From the NCBI RefSeq assembly GCF_004329815.1, contig NZ_SJPE01000001.1:363733-427732 (forward strand): a stretch of DNA of 64,000 bases, given 5' to 3'. The notes beneath the pieces are model-generated. The model made no database searches. It was not told the DNA's origin and saw only the letters and a program-made list of their open reading frames with translations. This document shows positions 35,996 to 46,145 of this stretch, in pieces. Position 1 is the stretch's first letter. Each line of letters begins with the position of its first letter. Source of the stretch: Flavobacterium silvisoli (lineage in GTDB: Bacteria > Bacteroidota > Bacteroidia > Flavobacteriales > Flavobacteriaceae). A program made the translations under genes and the position numbers.

Positions 35996-36496
35996 ATGGA
36001 AAAATTATTAGAACAATTTTCACTTGGTTTATTTGTTTGGATGCTTGTCATCTTTATTGCGCTGATTTTCTTATTGAAAAAATTCGCTTGGAAACCAATT
36101 CTTGATGCGGTAAACGAAAGAGAGGAAGGGATTAAAAATGCATTACTATCGGCTGAAAACGCTAAGAAAGAAATGCAAAACCTGAAAGCCGATAACGAAA
36201 AGTTATTAGCAGAAGCCAGATTAGAGCGTGATTCAATGATTAAAGAAGCTCGTGAAATCAAAGAAAAAATGATTAACGATGCCAAAACAGAAGCTCAGGT
36301 TGCCGGTCAAAAAATGATTGAGCAAGCCAAAGCTGCTATCGAAAGTGAGAAGAACACAGCTATGGCTGAATTGAAAGCTCACGTTTCAACGTTATCGTTA
36401 GATATCGCCGAAAAATTATTGAAAGATGAATTATCTAACAAAGAATTTCAAACCAAATTGGTTGAGAAAATGTTGGGTGACGTAAAATTAAATTAA
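35996..36496 (+). CDS. atpF: F1Fo ATP synthase subunit b
   Basis: A 166-aa protein with one N-terminal helix (FVWMLVIFIALIFLLKKFAW) and a long charged coiled coil (residues 35-150). It is the peripheral stalk that links a to the F1 head. It starts 88 bases after atpE and ends 5 bases before atpH. Length is normal. Confidence 0.95.
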   Translation: MEKLLEQFSLGLFVWMLVIFIALIFLLKKFAWKPILDAVNEREEGIKNALLSAENAKKEMQNLKADNEKLLAEARLERDSMIKEAREIKEKMINDAKTEAQVAGQKMIEQAKAAIESEKNTAMAELKAHVSTLSLDIAEKLLKDELSNKEFQTKLVEKMLGDVKLN

Positions 36497-36501
36497 TCGG
36501 T

Positions 36502-37029
36502 ATGTCAAGAGCAGCGATTAGATACGCCAAAGCAATTTTAGAAACAGCGGTTTCTAACGGAAATGCCGCCAAGGTAAACGACGACATGTTGTCTATTGTG
36601 GCTACCGTTGCCGGAAGTGCTGAATTGAGCGAATTTTTATCAAGTCCGATTACTTCTTCTGAAGTAAAAATGAGTGCTTTGAAAGAAGTTTTCGCTAATG
36701 TACAGTCTGAAACCAATTCACTGTTCCGATTGCTACAAGAGAATAAAAGATTTGAAATTTTAGCAGCCATCGCTTCACAATTCAATGCGCAGTTTGATGA
36801 AATGAATGGGATTGAAGTGGCTAAAATCACTACCGCTTTCCCTATCACAGCTGATTTGGAAAAACAAGTGTTAGCCAAAATCGCTACGATTTCAGACAAA
36901 AAGATAACGGTTGAAAATGTAGTAGATCCGAGTATCATTGGTGGATTCATTTTGAGAATCGGAGACAAACAATACAATGCTTCTGTAGCCAACAGATTGC
37001 AGGAGTTAAAAAGAGAATTTAGTAATTAA
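36502..37029 (+). CDS. atpH: F1Fo ATP synthase subunit delta
   Basis: A 175-aa protein opening AAIRYAKAILETAVSNG, with the C-terminal VVDPSIIGGFILRIGDKQYNASV, both typical of delta/OSCP. It caps the alpha subunits at the top of F1 and binds the b stalk. Start ATG 36502 lies 5 bases after atpF. Confidence 0.95.
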   Translation: MSRAAIRYAKAILETAVSNGNAAKVNDDMLSIVATVAGSAELSEFLSSPITSSEVKMSALKEVFANVQSETNSLFRLLQENKRFEILAAIASQFNAQFDEMNGIEVAKITTAFPITADLEKQVLAKIATISDKKITVENVVDPSIIGGFILRIGDKQYNASVANRLQELKREFSN

Positions 37030-37050
37030 TTACCATTAAATATACAAACA

Positions 37051-38628
37051 ATGGCAGAAATTAAAGCTGCTGAAATTTCAGCAATATTAAAGAAACAAGT
37101 AGAAGGATTTCAATCCGGTGCTACGTTAGAAGAAGTAGGAACTGTTCTTCAGGTAGGGGATGGTATCGCTCGTGTGTACGGGTTATCAAACGCACAGTAT
37201 GGTGAGTTAGTACAATTCGAAAACGGATTGGAAGCTATCGTATTGAACTTAGAAGAAGACAATGTTGGGGTAGTACTTTTAGGACCTTCAACCGGAATCA
37301 GTGAAGGATCAACGGTAAAAAGAACACAACGTATTGCCTCTTTAAAAGTAGGTGAGCAAATCGTAGGACGTGTGGTTAACACCCTTGGTGAGCCAATCGA
37401 CGGTAAAGGACCAATCGGTGGTGACTTATACGAAATGCCATTGGAAAGAAAAGCTCCCGGAGTTATCTTCCGTCAGCCGGTAACCGAGCCACTTCAAACA
37501 GGTATCAAGTCAATCGACGCGATGATCCCGGTAGGAAGAGGTCAACGTGAGTTGGTTATTGGTGACCGTCAAACCGGTAAAACTACTGTGTGTATCGACA
37601 CCATCTTGAACCAAAAAGAGTTCTACGATGCAGGTCAACCGGTATTCTGTATCTACGTAGCTGTGGGGCAAAAAGCGTCAACCGTTGCAGGTATTGCTAA
37701 AACATTAGAAGAAAAAGGCGCTATGGCGTATACAGTAATTGTAGCCGCTAACGCTTCTGATCCTGCGCCAATGCAGGTATATGCTCCAATGGCAGGTGCT
37801 GCTATCGGAGAGTATTTCCGTGACTCAGGTCGTCCGGCTTTGATCATTTATGATGATTTGTCAAAACAAGCGGTAGCGTACCGTGAAGTGTCTTTGTTGT
37901 TAAGAAGACCACCGGGACGTGAGGCTTACCCTGGAGACGTATTCTACTTACACTCTCGTTTATTAGAAAGAGCGTGTAAAGTGATTGCTGATGACGATAT
38001 CGCGAAAAACATGAACGACTTACCGGATTCATTGAAACCAATCGTTAAAGGCGGCGGTTCATTAACAGCCTTACCAATTATCGAAACACAAGCAGGTGAC
38101 GTATCAGCCTATATCCCAACCAATGTAATTTCGATTACTGACGGACAGATTTTCTTGGAGTCTGACTTGTTCAACTCAGGAGTTCGTCCGGCGATCAACG
38201 TAGGTATCTCGGTATCGCGTGTGGGGGGTAACGCTCAGATCAAATCGATGAAAAAAGTATCAGGTACGTTAAAACTAGATCAAGCGCAGTTCCGTGAATT
38301 GGAAGCGTTCGCAAAATTCGGTTCTGATTTGGATGCGGCTACATTAAACGTAATCGAAAAAGGTAGAAGAAACGTTGAAATTTTGAAACAAGCGGTAAAC
38401 GACCCGTTTACAGTAGAAGATCAGGTAGCTATTATCTATGCCGGTTCTAAAAACTTGTTGAGAAACGTTCCTGTAAACAAAGTAAAAGAATTCGAGAAAG
38501 ATTACATTGAGTACTTGAACAACAAACACAGAGATACGTTGAATGCTTTAAAAGCAGGTAAGTTGGATGACAACATTACTGATGTTTTAGAAAAAGCAGC
38601 TAAAGAAATTTCAGCAAAATATAACTAA
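37051..38628 (+). CDS. atpA: F1Fo ATP synthase subunit alpha
   Basis: A 525-aa protein with Walker [10 protein letters not shown] (about residues 170-178), [17 protein letters not shown], and [46 protein letters not shown]. These are near-invariant alpha segments. It binds non-catalytic nucleotide in F1. Codon use is more biased than in most genes here, as expected for high expression. Confidence 0.98.
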   Translation: MAEIKAAEISAILKKQVEGFQSGATLEEVGTVLQVGDGIARVYGLSNAQYGELVQFENGLEAIVLNLEEDNVGVVLLGPSTGISEGSTVKRTQRIASLKVGEQIVGRVVNTLGEPIDGKGPIGGDLYEMPLERKAPGVIFRQPVTEPLQTGIKSIDAMIPVGRGQRELVIGDRQTGKTTVCIDTILNQKEFYDAGQPVFCIYVAVGQKASTVAGIAKTLEEKGAMAYTVIVAANASDPAPMQVYAPMAGAAIGEYFRDSGRPALIIYDDLSKQAVAYREVSLLLRRPPGREAYPGDVFYLHSRLLERACKVIADDDIAKNMNDLPDSLKPIVKGGGSLTALPIIETQAGDVSAYIPTNVISITDGQIFLESDLFNSGVRPAINVGISVSRVGGNAQIKSMKKVSGTLKLDQAQFRELEAFAKFGSDLDAATLNVIEKGRRNVEILKQAVNDPFTVEDQVAIIYAGSKNLLRNVPVNKVKEFEKDYIEYLNNKHRDTLNALKAGKLDDNITDVLEKAAKEISAKYN

Positions 38629-38638
38629 TAAAAGTAAA

Positions 38639-38722
38639 AGTATTAAGTATCAAGTAGTAAAACAAAAGACTTGAAATATACAAGAATTAGTCTTACTACT
38701 TAATACTAAAACCTTAATACAA
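38639..38722. repeat. intergenic repeat element, copy 1, with inverted repeat
   Basis: An 11-bp inverted repeat (AGTATTAAGTA at 38639-38649 and its complement at 38697-38707). Bases 38689-38707 match 41637-41655 exactly (19 of 19), and similarity continues to 38722. The element ends 4 bases before the atpG start codon. Confidence 0.7.
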
Positions 38723-38726
38723 GAAC

Positions 38727-39587
38727 ATGGCAAACTTAAAGGAAATCCGTAACAGAATCAGTTCCGTTTCGTCAACGATGCAAATTACGTCGGCGATGAA
38801 AATGGTATCTGCCGCAAAGTTGAAAAAAGCACAGGATGCTATTACAGCCATGCGACCTTATGCCGAAAAATTAACGGAATTATTGCAAAGTGTTAGCGCA
38901 ACTTTGGACGGTGATGCCGGTGGACAATACACCACGCAACGTGAAATAAACAAAGTGCTGATCGTTGCTATTACTTCTAACAGAGGTTTAGCGGGAGCTT
39001 TTAATACAAACGTTATTAAGCAAACCAAAGAACTTGCGGATAGTTATGTTGGAAAACAGGTTGATATCTTTGCTATTGGTAAAAAAGGAAATGATGTATT
39101 GCGTAAAACCAATACGGTTATTGATAACAAGAACGAAGTCTTTGACAATCTAACCTTCGAAAATGTGGCTGCTATTGCAGATGTATTGACCGAAAAATTC
39201 ATTTCCGGTGCATACGACAAAATCGAAATTGTGTACAACCAGTTTAAAAATGCTGCAACTCAAATTGTAATTACAGAGCAGTTTTTACCATTAGCTCCGG
39301 TTGCTACTGATAAACCAATTTCAGGTGGTGATTACATTTTTGAACCTTCAAAGGAAGAAATTGTGTTGACCTTGATTCCAAAGTCATTGAAGACTCAATT
39401 GTACAAATCGGTACGCGATTCGTTTGCCGCTGAGCACGGTGCACGTATGACCGCTATGCACAAAGCAACCGACAATGCAACCGAGTTGAGAAACCAATTG
39501 AAATTGACCTACAACAAAGCCCGTCAAGCGGCAATTACCAACGAAATCTTGGAAATTGTGGGTGGTGCGGAAGCTTTGAAAGGTTAA
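38727..39587 (+). CDS. atpG: F1Fo ATP synthase subunit gamma
   Basis: A 286-aa protein opening LKEIRNRISSVSSTMQITSAMKMVSAAKLKKAQ and ending TYNKARQAAITNEILEIVGGAEAL, the two gamma coiled-coil arms that turn in F1. It is the last atp gene here; beta and epsilon (atpD, atpC) are not in the window, as is common in Flavobacteria. A strong terminator follows. Confidence 0.97.
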   Translation: MANLKEIRNRISSVSSTMQITSAMKMVSAAKLKKAQDAITAMRPYAEKLTELLQSVSATLDGDAGGQYTTQREINKVLIVAITSNRGLAGAFNTNVIKQTKELADSYVGKQVDIFAIGKKGNDVLRKTNTVIDNKNEVFDNLTFENVAAIADVLTEKFISGAYDKIEIVYNQFKNAATQIVITEQFLPLAPVATDKPISGGDYIFEPSKEEIVLTLIPKSLKTQLYKSVRDSFAAEHGARMTAMHKATDNATELRNQLKLTYNKARQAAITNEILEIVGGAEALKG

Positions 39588-39606
39588 GAAACCATAAATT
39601 CATAAG

Positions 39607-39638
39607 AAAGAGCGAACAAATGTTCGCTCTTTTTTTTT
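39607..39638 (+). terminator. intrinsic terminator of the atp operon
   Basis: A perfect 12-bp stem around AGCGAACA/TGTTCGCT (39607-39618 with 39621-39632) running into a T tract to 39638. Confidence 0.9.
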
Positions 39639-39655
39639 GGAATCAATATAATGGC

Positions 39656-39663
39656 TATTTTTG
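39656..39663 (+). promoter_or_regulatory. -7 element TAttTTTG
   Basis: An exact TAnnTTTG match, 26 bases before the proposed TTG start of the flippase gene. Confidence 0.6.
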
Positions 39664-39689
39664 TTCGATACCAATAAAATATACTCTCG

Positions 39690-41150
39690 TTGAGCCTTTA
39701 TAAAAATCTTTTTAAACAAACCCTAATTTACGGACTGGCCACGGTTTTTCCCAGAATCATAAGTTTTATTCTGAATCCGTTGTTCGTATATTACCTGCAG
39801 GATAAGGCCGAAATGGGGCAAGTTTCGGTTATTTTTTCGTACTTGGTGTTTTTCAATGTAGTGCTCTCCTACGGAATGGAAACTGCTTTCTTTAGATTTT
39901 ATAACATAGAAAACGATAAGAAAAACGTAATATCCACGGCAACTATCTCATTGTTTTGGTCTTCTTTAGCATTTCTCGGATTGGCCCTTTTGTCCCGAAA
40001 GACCCTTGGAAATTGGGCTGATATCAGTGTGGAATATATTACCTACACGATTTGGATATTGACCTTAGATGCTTTGGCAATCATTCCTTTTTCTAAGTTG
40101 CGAGCAGAGAGAAAACCCATCAAGTATTCGGTCATCAAGATGGGAAATGTTACCGTCAATTTGTTGTTGAACGTATTCTTTTTAGCTTTTTTGCCCAAAC
40201 TGGCCGAGCAAAATCCGGACGGATTTTTCAAAACCATTTACTTTGAAAACTACCAAATCGGCTATATTTTCATCTCTAATTTAATGGCCAGTTTAGCAAC
40301 ATTATTGGTGTTGATTCCCAATTATACCGGAATTTCCTGGAAGTTCGATAAACTGCTTTGGAAAAGGATGATGAGCTACGGATTACCCATTTTATTCGCG
40401 GGAATTGCTTTTGCCATCAATGAGCATTTTGATAAAATTCTTTTAGATTGGATGCATGTTCCCCTGTCTGAAATTGGTGCTTACTCGGCCTGTTACAAAA
40501 TAGGGATGTTCATGGTCTTGTTCAGAACCGCCTATACTCTGGGGATTGAACCTTTTTTCTTCAGCCATGCCAGTAACGAGAATGCGCAGCAAACCTACGC
40601 CACGATTACCAAATATTTTGTGATTTTCGGTTCTTTCATTTGCCTCTTTGTCATTGCTTTTATTGATTTACTGAAAGTACCGCTGGTCCCGAAAGCCATC
40701 TATTGGGATGCCATCAAAGTAGTACCGTTGATTGTGCTGGCCAATTTCTTTTTAGGCATTTACACCAATCTTTCGGTTTGGTACAAACTCATTGATAAAA
40801 CCAAAATCGGAGCCTACATTTCATTGGTGGGAGCCGGAGTTACTTTGTTCCTGAATTGGCTGTTGATTCCCAGTATGAGCTACTATGGTTCTGCCATAGC
40901 AACTATTGCAGCCTACGGAAGTATGATGATTATCTCTTATAAAATGGGACAAAAACAATACCCGATTCCGTATGATTTTAATAAAATATTCAGTTATTTA
41001 GGACTCACCGTTTTGTTTTCGGCGGTATCATTTTACATTCCTTATGTCCGAGAGAATTATTATATCAAAGCAGTATTGTTAATCCTGTTTTTATATTTTA
41101 TTTACTACAGCGAAAAAGAAACTTTACTCAGAATAATAAAACGTAAATAA
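39690..41150 (+). CDS. oligosaccharide flippase family protein
   Basis: A 486-aa protein with 12-14 membrane helices, opening [26 protein letters not shown], the polysaccharide biosynthesis (MVF/MATE-like) pattern. The start appears to be TTG 39690, since no ATG precedes helix 1 and a promoter box lies 26 bases upstream. It likely flips a lipid-linked sugar across the inner membrane. It begins an operon with dut (1-base overlap) and envelope genes, separate from the Wzx at 4193. Confidence 0.87.
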   Translation: MSLYKNLFKQTLIYGLATVFPRIISFILNPLFVYYLQDKAEMGQVSVIFSYLVFFNVVLSYGMETAFFRFYNIENDKKNVISTATISLFWSSLAFLGLALLSRKTLGNWADISVEYITYTIWILTLDALAIIPFSKLRAERKPIKYSVIKMGNVTVNLLLNVFFLAFLPKLAEQNPDGFFKTIYFENYQIGYIFISNLMASLATLLVLIPNYTGISWKFDKLLWKRMMSYGLPILFAGIAFAINEHFDKILLDWMHVPLSEIGAYSACYKIGMFMVLFRTAYTLGIEPFFFSHASNENAQQTYATITKYFVIFGSFICLFVIAFIDLLKVPLVPKAIYWDAIKVVPLIVLANFFLGIYTNLSVWYKLIDKTKIGAYISLVGAGVTLFLNWLLIPSMSYYGSAIATIAAYGSMMIISYKMGQKQYPIPYDFNKIFSYLGLTVLFSAVSFYIPYVRENYYIKAVLLILFLYFIYYSEKETLLRIIKRK

Positions 41151-41584
41151 TGACCATTAAAATCATCAATAAATCGCAACATGAGTTGCCCAATTATGAA
41201 ACTATAGCTTCAGCCGGAATGGATTTGCGTGCTGATTTATCAGAACCCATAACACTTAAACCTTTAGACAGAGCCATCGTAAAAACAGGCTTGTTTATTG
41301 AACTACCCGTAGGGTATGAAGCTCAAGTCAGGCCAAGAAGTGGTTTAGCCGCCAAAAAAGGGATTACTGTCCTTAATTCACCCGGAACGGTTGATGCGGA
41401 TTATCGTGGTGAAATCGGCGTGATTTTAGTAAATTTATCCAATGAAAATTTTGTAGTCGAAAACGGAGAAAGAATTGCCCAATTGGTAATTGCCAAACAC
41501 GAACGTGCCGAGTGGATTCAGGTGGAAGCATTATCGGAAACGTCAAGAGGAGAAGGCGGTTTTGGCAGCACAGGAGTGAAGTAG
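41150..41584 (+). CDS. dut: dUTP diphosphatase
   Basis: A 144-aa trimeric dUTPase with all five motifs: [48 protein letters not shown] and [10 protein letters not shown]. It hydrolyses dUTP to dUMP, keeping uracil out of DNA. The ATG overlaps the flippase stop by one base. Confidence 0.97.
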   Translation: MTIKIINKSQHELPNYETIASAGMDLRADLSEPITLKPLDRAIVKTGLFIELPVGYEAQVRPRSGLAAKKGITVLNSPGTVDADYRGEIGVILVNLSNENFVVENGERIAQLVIAKHERAEWIQVEALSETSRGEGGFGSTGVK

Positions 41585-41636
41585 TTAGTAGGTGGCAGCA
41601 GCAATAAGCGGTAAAATAAAAAATTATAGAGTATAC

Positions 41637-41670
41637 AGTCTTACTACTTAATACTCAAATCTTAATACAA
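41637..41670. repeat. intergenic repeat element, copy 2
   Basis: The first 19 bases are identical to 38689-38707, then 13 of 15 match. It ends 6 bases before the ATG of the nucleotidyltransferase gene, the same placement as copy 1 before atpG. The left inverted-repeat arm is not conserved here. Confidence 0.65.
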
Positions 41671-41676
41671 CAAATA

Positions 41677-42687
41677 ATGAAAATAATAGTTCCCATGGCA
41701 GGACGCGGTTCACGTCTTCGTCCTCACACACTAACCATTCCTAAACCTTTGATTCCCATTGCGGGCAAACCAATCGTTCACCGTTTGGTAGAAGATATAG
41801 CCGGAGTTTTAAATCAGGATATTGAAGAAGTTGCTTTTGTGATTCATGAAAGTTTTGGCAAAAAAGTAGAAGAAGATTTGATCGCCATAGCTCAAAAGTT
41901 GGGTGCCAAAGGAACTATTTATTATCAAAATGAAGCGTTGGGAACCGGACATGCCATCATGTGTGCCAAAGATTCACTCAGTGGCCCGGCGGTAATTGCC
42001 TATGCCGATACTTTGATTCGTGCCGATTTTGATTTAGACCAAAATGCCGATAGCGTAATTTGGGTTAAACAAGTTGACCAACCGGAAGCTTTTGGCGTGA
42101 TTAATTTGAACGAAGCCAACGAAATTGTAGAGCTGGTAGAAAAACCAAAAGAATTTGTTTCAGACCTTGCCGTGATTGGAATTTATTATTTTAAAGACGT
42201 TGCTGTGCTGAAAAACGAGTTGCAGTCGGTGCTTGATAATAATATTATTCACGGTGGGGAATACCAAATTAATGACGGAATCAAACAAATGATGGCAAAA
42301 GGCATGAAATTTGTGCCGGGCAAGGTCGATGAATGGATGGATTGCGGGAACAAAGACGTAACGGTTGAAACCAATTCAAGAATGTTGCATTTTTTACATA
42401 ATGACGGAGAACATTTGGTTGATTATGATGTAAGATTGGAAAATTCGACTATTATTCCTCCCTGTTACATAGGAGAGGACGTGGTGTTGATTAATTCTAT
42501 TGTTGGACCAAATGTATCATTAGGAAAAGGAACTCACGTTACCAACAGTAAAATTCAAAACAGTTTGATACAAACGCATGTTCACATCAAAAATGCTAAA
42601 TTAGACAATGCAATGATTGGCAATCACGCCAGTTTTGATGGCGATTTTAAAAGCATCAGTATAGGAGATTACTCGGTTTTAGAATAA
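41677..42687 (+). CDS. sugar-phosphate nucleotidyltransferase
   Basis: A 336-aa protein with an N-terminal nucleotidyltransferase domain: MAGRGSRLRPHTLTIPKPLIPIAGKPI is the RmlA/GlmU-type NTP site, and AYADTL and WMDCGNK follow. The C-terminal quarter (IIPPCYIGEDVVLINSIVGPNVSLG) is a left-handed beta-helix. It makes an NDP-sugar from NTP and sugar-1-phosphate; which sugar is unclear. It lies in an operon with flippase and envelope genes. Confidence 0.85.
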   Translation: MKIIVPMAGRGSRLRPHTLTIPKPLIPIAGKPIVHRLVEDIAGVLNQDIEEVAFVIHESFGKKVEEDLIAIAQKLGAKGTIYYQNEALGTGHAIMCAKDSLSGPAVIAYADTLIRADFDLDQNADSVIWVKQVDQPEAFGVINLNEANEIVELVEKPKEFVSDLAVIGIYYFKDVAVLKNELQSVLDNNIIHGGEYQINDGIKQMMAKGMKFVPGKVDEWMDCGNKDVTVETNSRMLHFLHNDGEHLVDYDVRLENSTIIPPCYIGEDVVLINSIVGPNVSLGKGTHVTNSKIQNSLIQTHVHIKNAKLDNAMIGNHASFDGDFKSISIGDYSVLE

Positions 42688-42709
42688 GGATAAAACGATT
42701 TGGCGTACA

Positions 42710-44062
42710 ATGAAAAAACTTCAGATTTACGGGCTTTTATTGTTGGGTACCATTGGTACTCCTAACGCTGTTTTGGCTCAAACCGAACCACACGAGGTAG
42801 TAGTGTTGGATAACGGATTTGAAGATAATTTTTATGAAGCGTTAAAACAAAAAGGGATTGAAAACTACGATAAAGCCATAGAATCGCTCCGAAAATGTGA
42901 AACAGCCAATCCGGATGATCCCATTGTTTATTTTGAATTGGGGAAAAATTACCTGGCGCAAAAGAAATACAAAGAGGCTTATGACAACTTTGAAAAAGTG
43001 ACCAAAATGGATCCCAAAAACCGTTGGGCATGGGTGGGTATGTACGACGTTTGTTACGAACAACACGATTACAACAAAGCCATTCCCATAGTTGAAAAGT
43101 TGGTGGAATTCAAAGAAGACTATAAAGAAGATTTAACCTCACTTTATATGAATACCCAACAATTTGACAAGGCCTTAGATCTTATCAATGAGTTAAACGA
43201 AAAGTTCGGGAAAACAGACAAACGGGAACTGTATAAAGCTGATATTTTAAAAGATGCCAAATACCAGGCGGCAGAAAAGAACAATCTTTTAAATCAAATC
43301 AAGAAAAACCCCAAAGACGAATCTAATTATATTGCTTTGATTTACATGTATTCGCAAAGCAATCAGGAAGAAAAAGCCATGGAAATTGCCAAAAAACTGG
43401 AGCAGGCCATTCCAACGTCTGATTGGGCTCAGGTGAGTTTGTTTAAATTTCATTTGAATAATAATGATGGCGATAATGCTGTCAAGGCGATGAATATTGT
43501 ATTACCAAGCAAAAAAATCGATCAAAAAATAAAACACAGAATACTGAATGAGTTTCTGATTTTTGCCAAAAACAATCCAAAATACGAACCCGATTTAGAC
43601 AAAGCCATCGCTTATTTTGATAATGATAAAGAGATAAAAGTGGCCAAAGAAATCGGCAAATTCTATTATGCAAAAACCAATTTCACCAAAGCGGCAAAGT
43701 ATTTTGAAATGCATTTAAAAAATAATGAAGACGATGTAGAAACTCAGCAATTGCTGCTGCAATCCTACGTAGAAACCCAACAATTTGAAGCGGTGGAAAA
43801 AAGAGCGGAAGAGTTGATCCAGTTTTTCCCGACACAGCCTCAGTTTTATTACTATGCCGGTTTGGCAAACAACCAATTGAAAAATTTCAAAAAAGCGGCC
43901 AATCAGTTAGAAGCCGGTTTAGACTTTGTGATAGAAGATACCGCCCTCGAAATTAATTTCAACATCCAACTGGGCGAAGCCTACAATGGGTTAGGCGATA
44001 TGAAAAAGAAAGAAAAATATTTTACCAAAGCCAACGAGCTAATCAATAAACAAAAGAAATAA
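42710..44062 (+). CDS. TPR-repeat periplasmic protein
   Basis: A 450-aa protein with a signal peptide (LLLLGTIGTPNAVLAQ) and at least six to eight TPR units (KGIENYDKAIESLRKCETANPDD, FELGKNYLAQKKYKEAYDNFEKV, YYYAGLANNQLKNFKKAANQL). TPRs bind partner proteins. Position before the DUF4292 lipoprotein and the EnvC-like gene suggests an envelope-assembly role, which is an inference. Its stop overlaps the next ATG by one base. Confidence 0.82.
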   Translation: MKKLQIYGLLLLGTIGTPNAVLAQTEPHEVVVLDNGFEDNFYEALKQKGIENYDKAIESLRKCETANPDDPIVYFELGKNYLAQKKYKEAYDNFEKVTKMDPKNRWAWVGMYDVCYEQHDYNKAIPIVEKLVEFKEDYKEDLTSLYMNTQQFDKALDLINELNEKFGKTDKRELYKADILKDAKYQAAEKNNLLNQIKKNPKDESNYIALIYMYSQSNQEEKAMEIAKKLEQAIPTSDWAQVSLFKFHLNNNDGDNAVKAMNIVLPSKKIDQKIKHRILNEFLIFAKNNPKYEPDLDKAIAYFDNDKEIKVAKEIGKFYYAKTNFTKAAKYFEMHLKNNEDDVETQQLLLQSYVETQQFEAVEKRAEELIQFFPTQPQFYYYAGLANNQLKNFKKAANQLEAGLDFVIEDTALEINFNIQLGEAYNGLGDMKKKEKYFTKANELINKQKK

Positions 44063-44826
44063 TGAAAAAGTTAGGGTGTGCCTTATTGGTTCTTTTGCTT
44101 GTTTCCTGTAAAACAAAAGCGGTTTTAAACGAAGGGAAAGCGGCTGATGTTTTGAGTGCCGAAAAAATAATAGAAAATCACTACAATACTAAAATCGATT
44201 TTTCATCGTTATACATTAGAGCCAGTGCCAAGTACCGAGACGAGAATCAGTCGCAAAACGTTTCGGCCGAAATTAAAATAAAAAAGGATGAAAAGATATT
44301 GGTCAGCATCCGTTTTTTGGGAATTACTATGGCTAAGGCTTTGATAACGCCCAATGAAGTGAAGTATTATGAAAAAATCAACGGTACTTTTTTTGAAGGA
44401 GATTATGCCTCGTTGAGCAAGTGGTTGGGCACTGATTTGGATTTTCAAAAAGTGCAAAATCTATTACTCGGAAAACCGATTGATGACTTGACCAAAGGAA
44501 AATATACCAGCTCTATAGTTGAGCGGTTTTATAAATTAAAAACAATTGACAATCAGACTGAGAAGTCTTTTTTGTTTGAAGGAGAACATTATTTGTTGAA
44601 AAAGCAAGAAATTGTTCAGCCGGTGCTCGAAAGAGATTTTGAGGTGAACTATCCCAATTTTCAAGAGGTTTCCGCAACGTATTTGCCGGCGAGTTTATTG
44701 ATTAACGCTTTCCAAAAATCGCAAAAAACAGAAATTTCAATAGAATATAACAACATAACATTCAACGAAGATCTTTCTTTTCCTTACAGTGTTCCCGGAG
44801 ATTATGAACGAATTTTTATTAAGTAA
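44062..44826 (+). CDS. DUF4292 lipoprotein
   Basis: A 254-aa protein with lipobox LLLVSC (Cys16). The core (RASAKYRDENQSQNVSAEIKIKKDEKILVSIRFLGITMAKALITP) matches DUF4292, which resembles LolA/LolB-like lipid-binding folds. That suggests lipid or lipoprotein handling in the periplasm, not tested here. The 3' end reaches the promoter element of the next gene. Confidence 0.82.
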   Translation: MKKLGCALLVLLLVSCKTKAVLNEGKAADVLSAEKIIENHYNTKIDFSSLYIRASAKYRDENQSQNVSAEIKIKKDEKILVSIRFLGITMAKALITPNEVKYYEKINGTFFEGDYASLSKWLGTDLDFQKVQNLLLGKPIDDLTKGKYTSSIVERFYKLKTIDNQTEKSFLFEGEHYLLKKQEIVQPVLERDFEVNYPNFQEVSATYLPASLLINAFQKSQKTEISIEYNNITFNEDLSFPYSVPGDYERIFIK

Positions 44827-44831
44827 ATTTG
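44824..44831 (+). promoter_or_regulatory. -7 element TAaaTTTG before envC-like gene
   Basis: An exact TAnnTTTG match overlapping the stop codon of the DUF4292 gene, 17 bases before ATG 44849. It supports 44849 as the start. Confidence 0.5.
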
Positions 44832-44848
44832 CCAAAACAACCCGTACC

Positions 44849-46111
44849 ATGCCGAGATTCATTTTACTTTTTTTATTTTTTTGCTTAGCAACACCAGCGT
44901 GGTGCCAATCGCTGACGCAGGAACAACTGGAGGAGCGTAAGGCTAAAATTCAATTGGAAATTCAGGAAAAAGAAGAATTATTGCAATCGATGAAAAGCAA
45001 AGAGAAATCGGTTGTGTCTCAATTGATGATTCAAAAAGAAAAAATCGGACTTAAAGAAAAACTCATCAAAACCACTGAAAAGCAAACCAAATTGCTGAGT
45101 AACGATATTTACGTCAATCAACTCAAAATTAATCAGCTTAACCGCGATTTAGATGAATTGAGAAAGGATTATGCCGAAATGATTTTGAAGTCCTACAAAA
45201 GCCGATCGGAACAGAGCAGAGCCATGTTTTTGCTGTCGTCCCAAAATTTTCTTCAGGCCTATAAAAGAGCCCAGTATATGAAACAATATGCGAGTTACCG
45301 AAAAATGCAAGGAGAGGAAATAAAGAGTAAAACCAAGCAATTGGAAGAGTACAACAATAAAATTGGGGCTCAAAAATCGGACAAAGAAAAATTGATAGCT
45401 GAAAACGAAAAAGAAAAACAAGATCTTGAAAAGGAGAAACAGGAACAGGAAAAAATAGCTAATCAAATCAAGAAAGAGAAAGGAAAAATTGTAGCTGAAA
45501 TCAAGAAAAAACAACAGGAAACCAAGAAGATTGACGCACAGATTCAAAAATTAATCCGGGAAGCCATTGCCGCGGCCAACAAACGAACAGCAGCTGCCAA
45601 GGCCAAAGCCAACCCAAAAACGACTACCGCAGAGTCAACTAAGGCAGTTGAGACTTCGGCTAAAATTGTCCTAACACCCGAAGGTCAGCTAATAGCTAAT
45701 AATTTCAGAGCCAATAAAGGAAAACTCCCATGGCCGGTAGAAAAAGGAGTCGTGACGTTGCCTTACGGAGATCAACCGCACCCAATTTACAAAACGTTAA
45801 CGGTTCACAACAGTGGCGTTGAAATTACTACAGAAAATGGTGCTTCGGCGAGAGCTGTTTTTGGTGGCGAAGTGACCAAAGTAATTAAACTTTCTCCTTT
45901 AAACATAGCGGTCTTTATCCAACACGGAGATTTTTTCACTGTGTACCAAAACCTGAGCAGTGTTAATGTAAGCATAGGCGATAAGGTGTCAACCAAAGAA
46001 ATTTTGGGTAAAATCAGAACCAACGGAGATACCGGCAAAACAGTTCTTAAGTTCCTGATTTTACAAAATACGACATACAACAATCCGGCTTCGTGGTTGT
46101 ATAATATGTAA
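44849..46111 (+). CDS. EnvC-like murein hydrolase activator (degenerate M23)
   Basis: About 420 aa from ATG 44849, with a signal peptide (ILLFLFFCLATPAWCQ), a long coiled coil (residues 24-245, EKEELLQSMKSKEKS onward) and a C-terminal LytM/M23 domain (VEKGVVTLPYGDQPHPI, GDKVSTKEILGKI). The H-x3-D and H-x-H zinc ligands are not visible (VHNSGVEI, LKFLILQ in their places), as in EnvC, which activates amidases rather than cutting itself. It probably acts in daughter-cell separation. ATG 44789/44804 are in-frame alternatives. Confidence 0.85.
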   Translation: MPRFILLFLFFCLATPAWCQSLTQEQLEERKAKIQLEIQEKEELLQSMKSKEKSVVSQLMIQKEKIGLKEKLIKTTEKQTKLLSNDIYVNQLKINQLNRDLDELRKDYAEMILKSYKSRSEQSRAMFLLSSQNFLQAYKRAQYMKQYASYRKMQGEEIKSKTKQLEEYNNKIGAQKSDKEKLIAENEKEKQDLEKEKQEQEKIANQIKKEKGKIVAEIKKKQQETKKIDAQIQKLIREAIAAANKRTAAAKAKANPKTTTAESTKAVETSAKIVLTPEGQLIANNFRANKGKLPWPVEKGVVTLPYGDQPHPIYKTLTVHNSGVEITTENGASARAVFGGEVTKVIKLSPLNIAVFIQHGDFFTVYQNLSSVNVSIGDKVSTKEILGKIRTNGDTGKTVLKFLILQNTTYNNPASWLYNM

Positions 46112-46112
46112 T

Positions 46113-46142
46113 AAAAAAGCCCCGAATTTCGGGGCTTTTTTT
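46113..46142. terminator. bidirectional terminator
   Basis: An 8-bp GC-rich stem (GCCCCGAA at 46119-46126, TTCGGGGC at 46128-46135) flanked by A and T runs. It serves the convergent envC-like and thioesterase genes. Confidence 0.9.
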
Positions 46143-46145
46143 ATG

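Noticed and set aside
36435..36992. 185-codon minus-strand frame opposite atpH
   Set aside because: Shadow of a well-conserved delta subunit gene.
45149..45547. 132-codon minus-strand frame very rich in Phe and Leu
   Set aside because: Antisense of the Lys/Glu-rich EnvC coiled coil; AAA/GAA codons read as Phe and Leu on the other strand.
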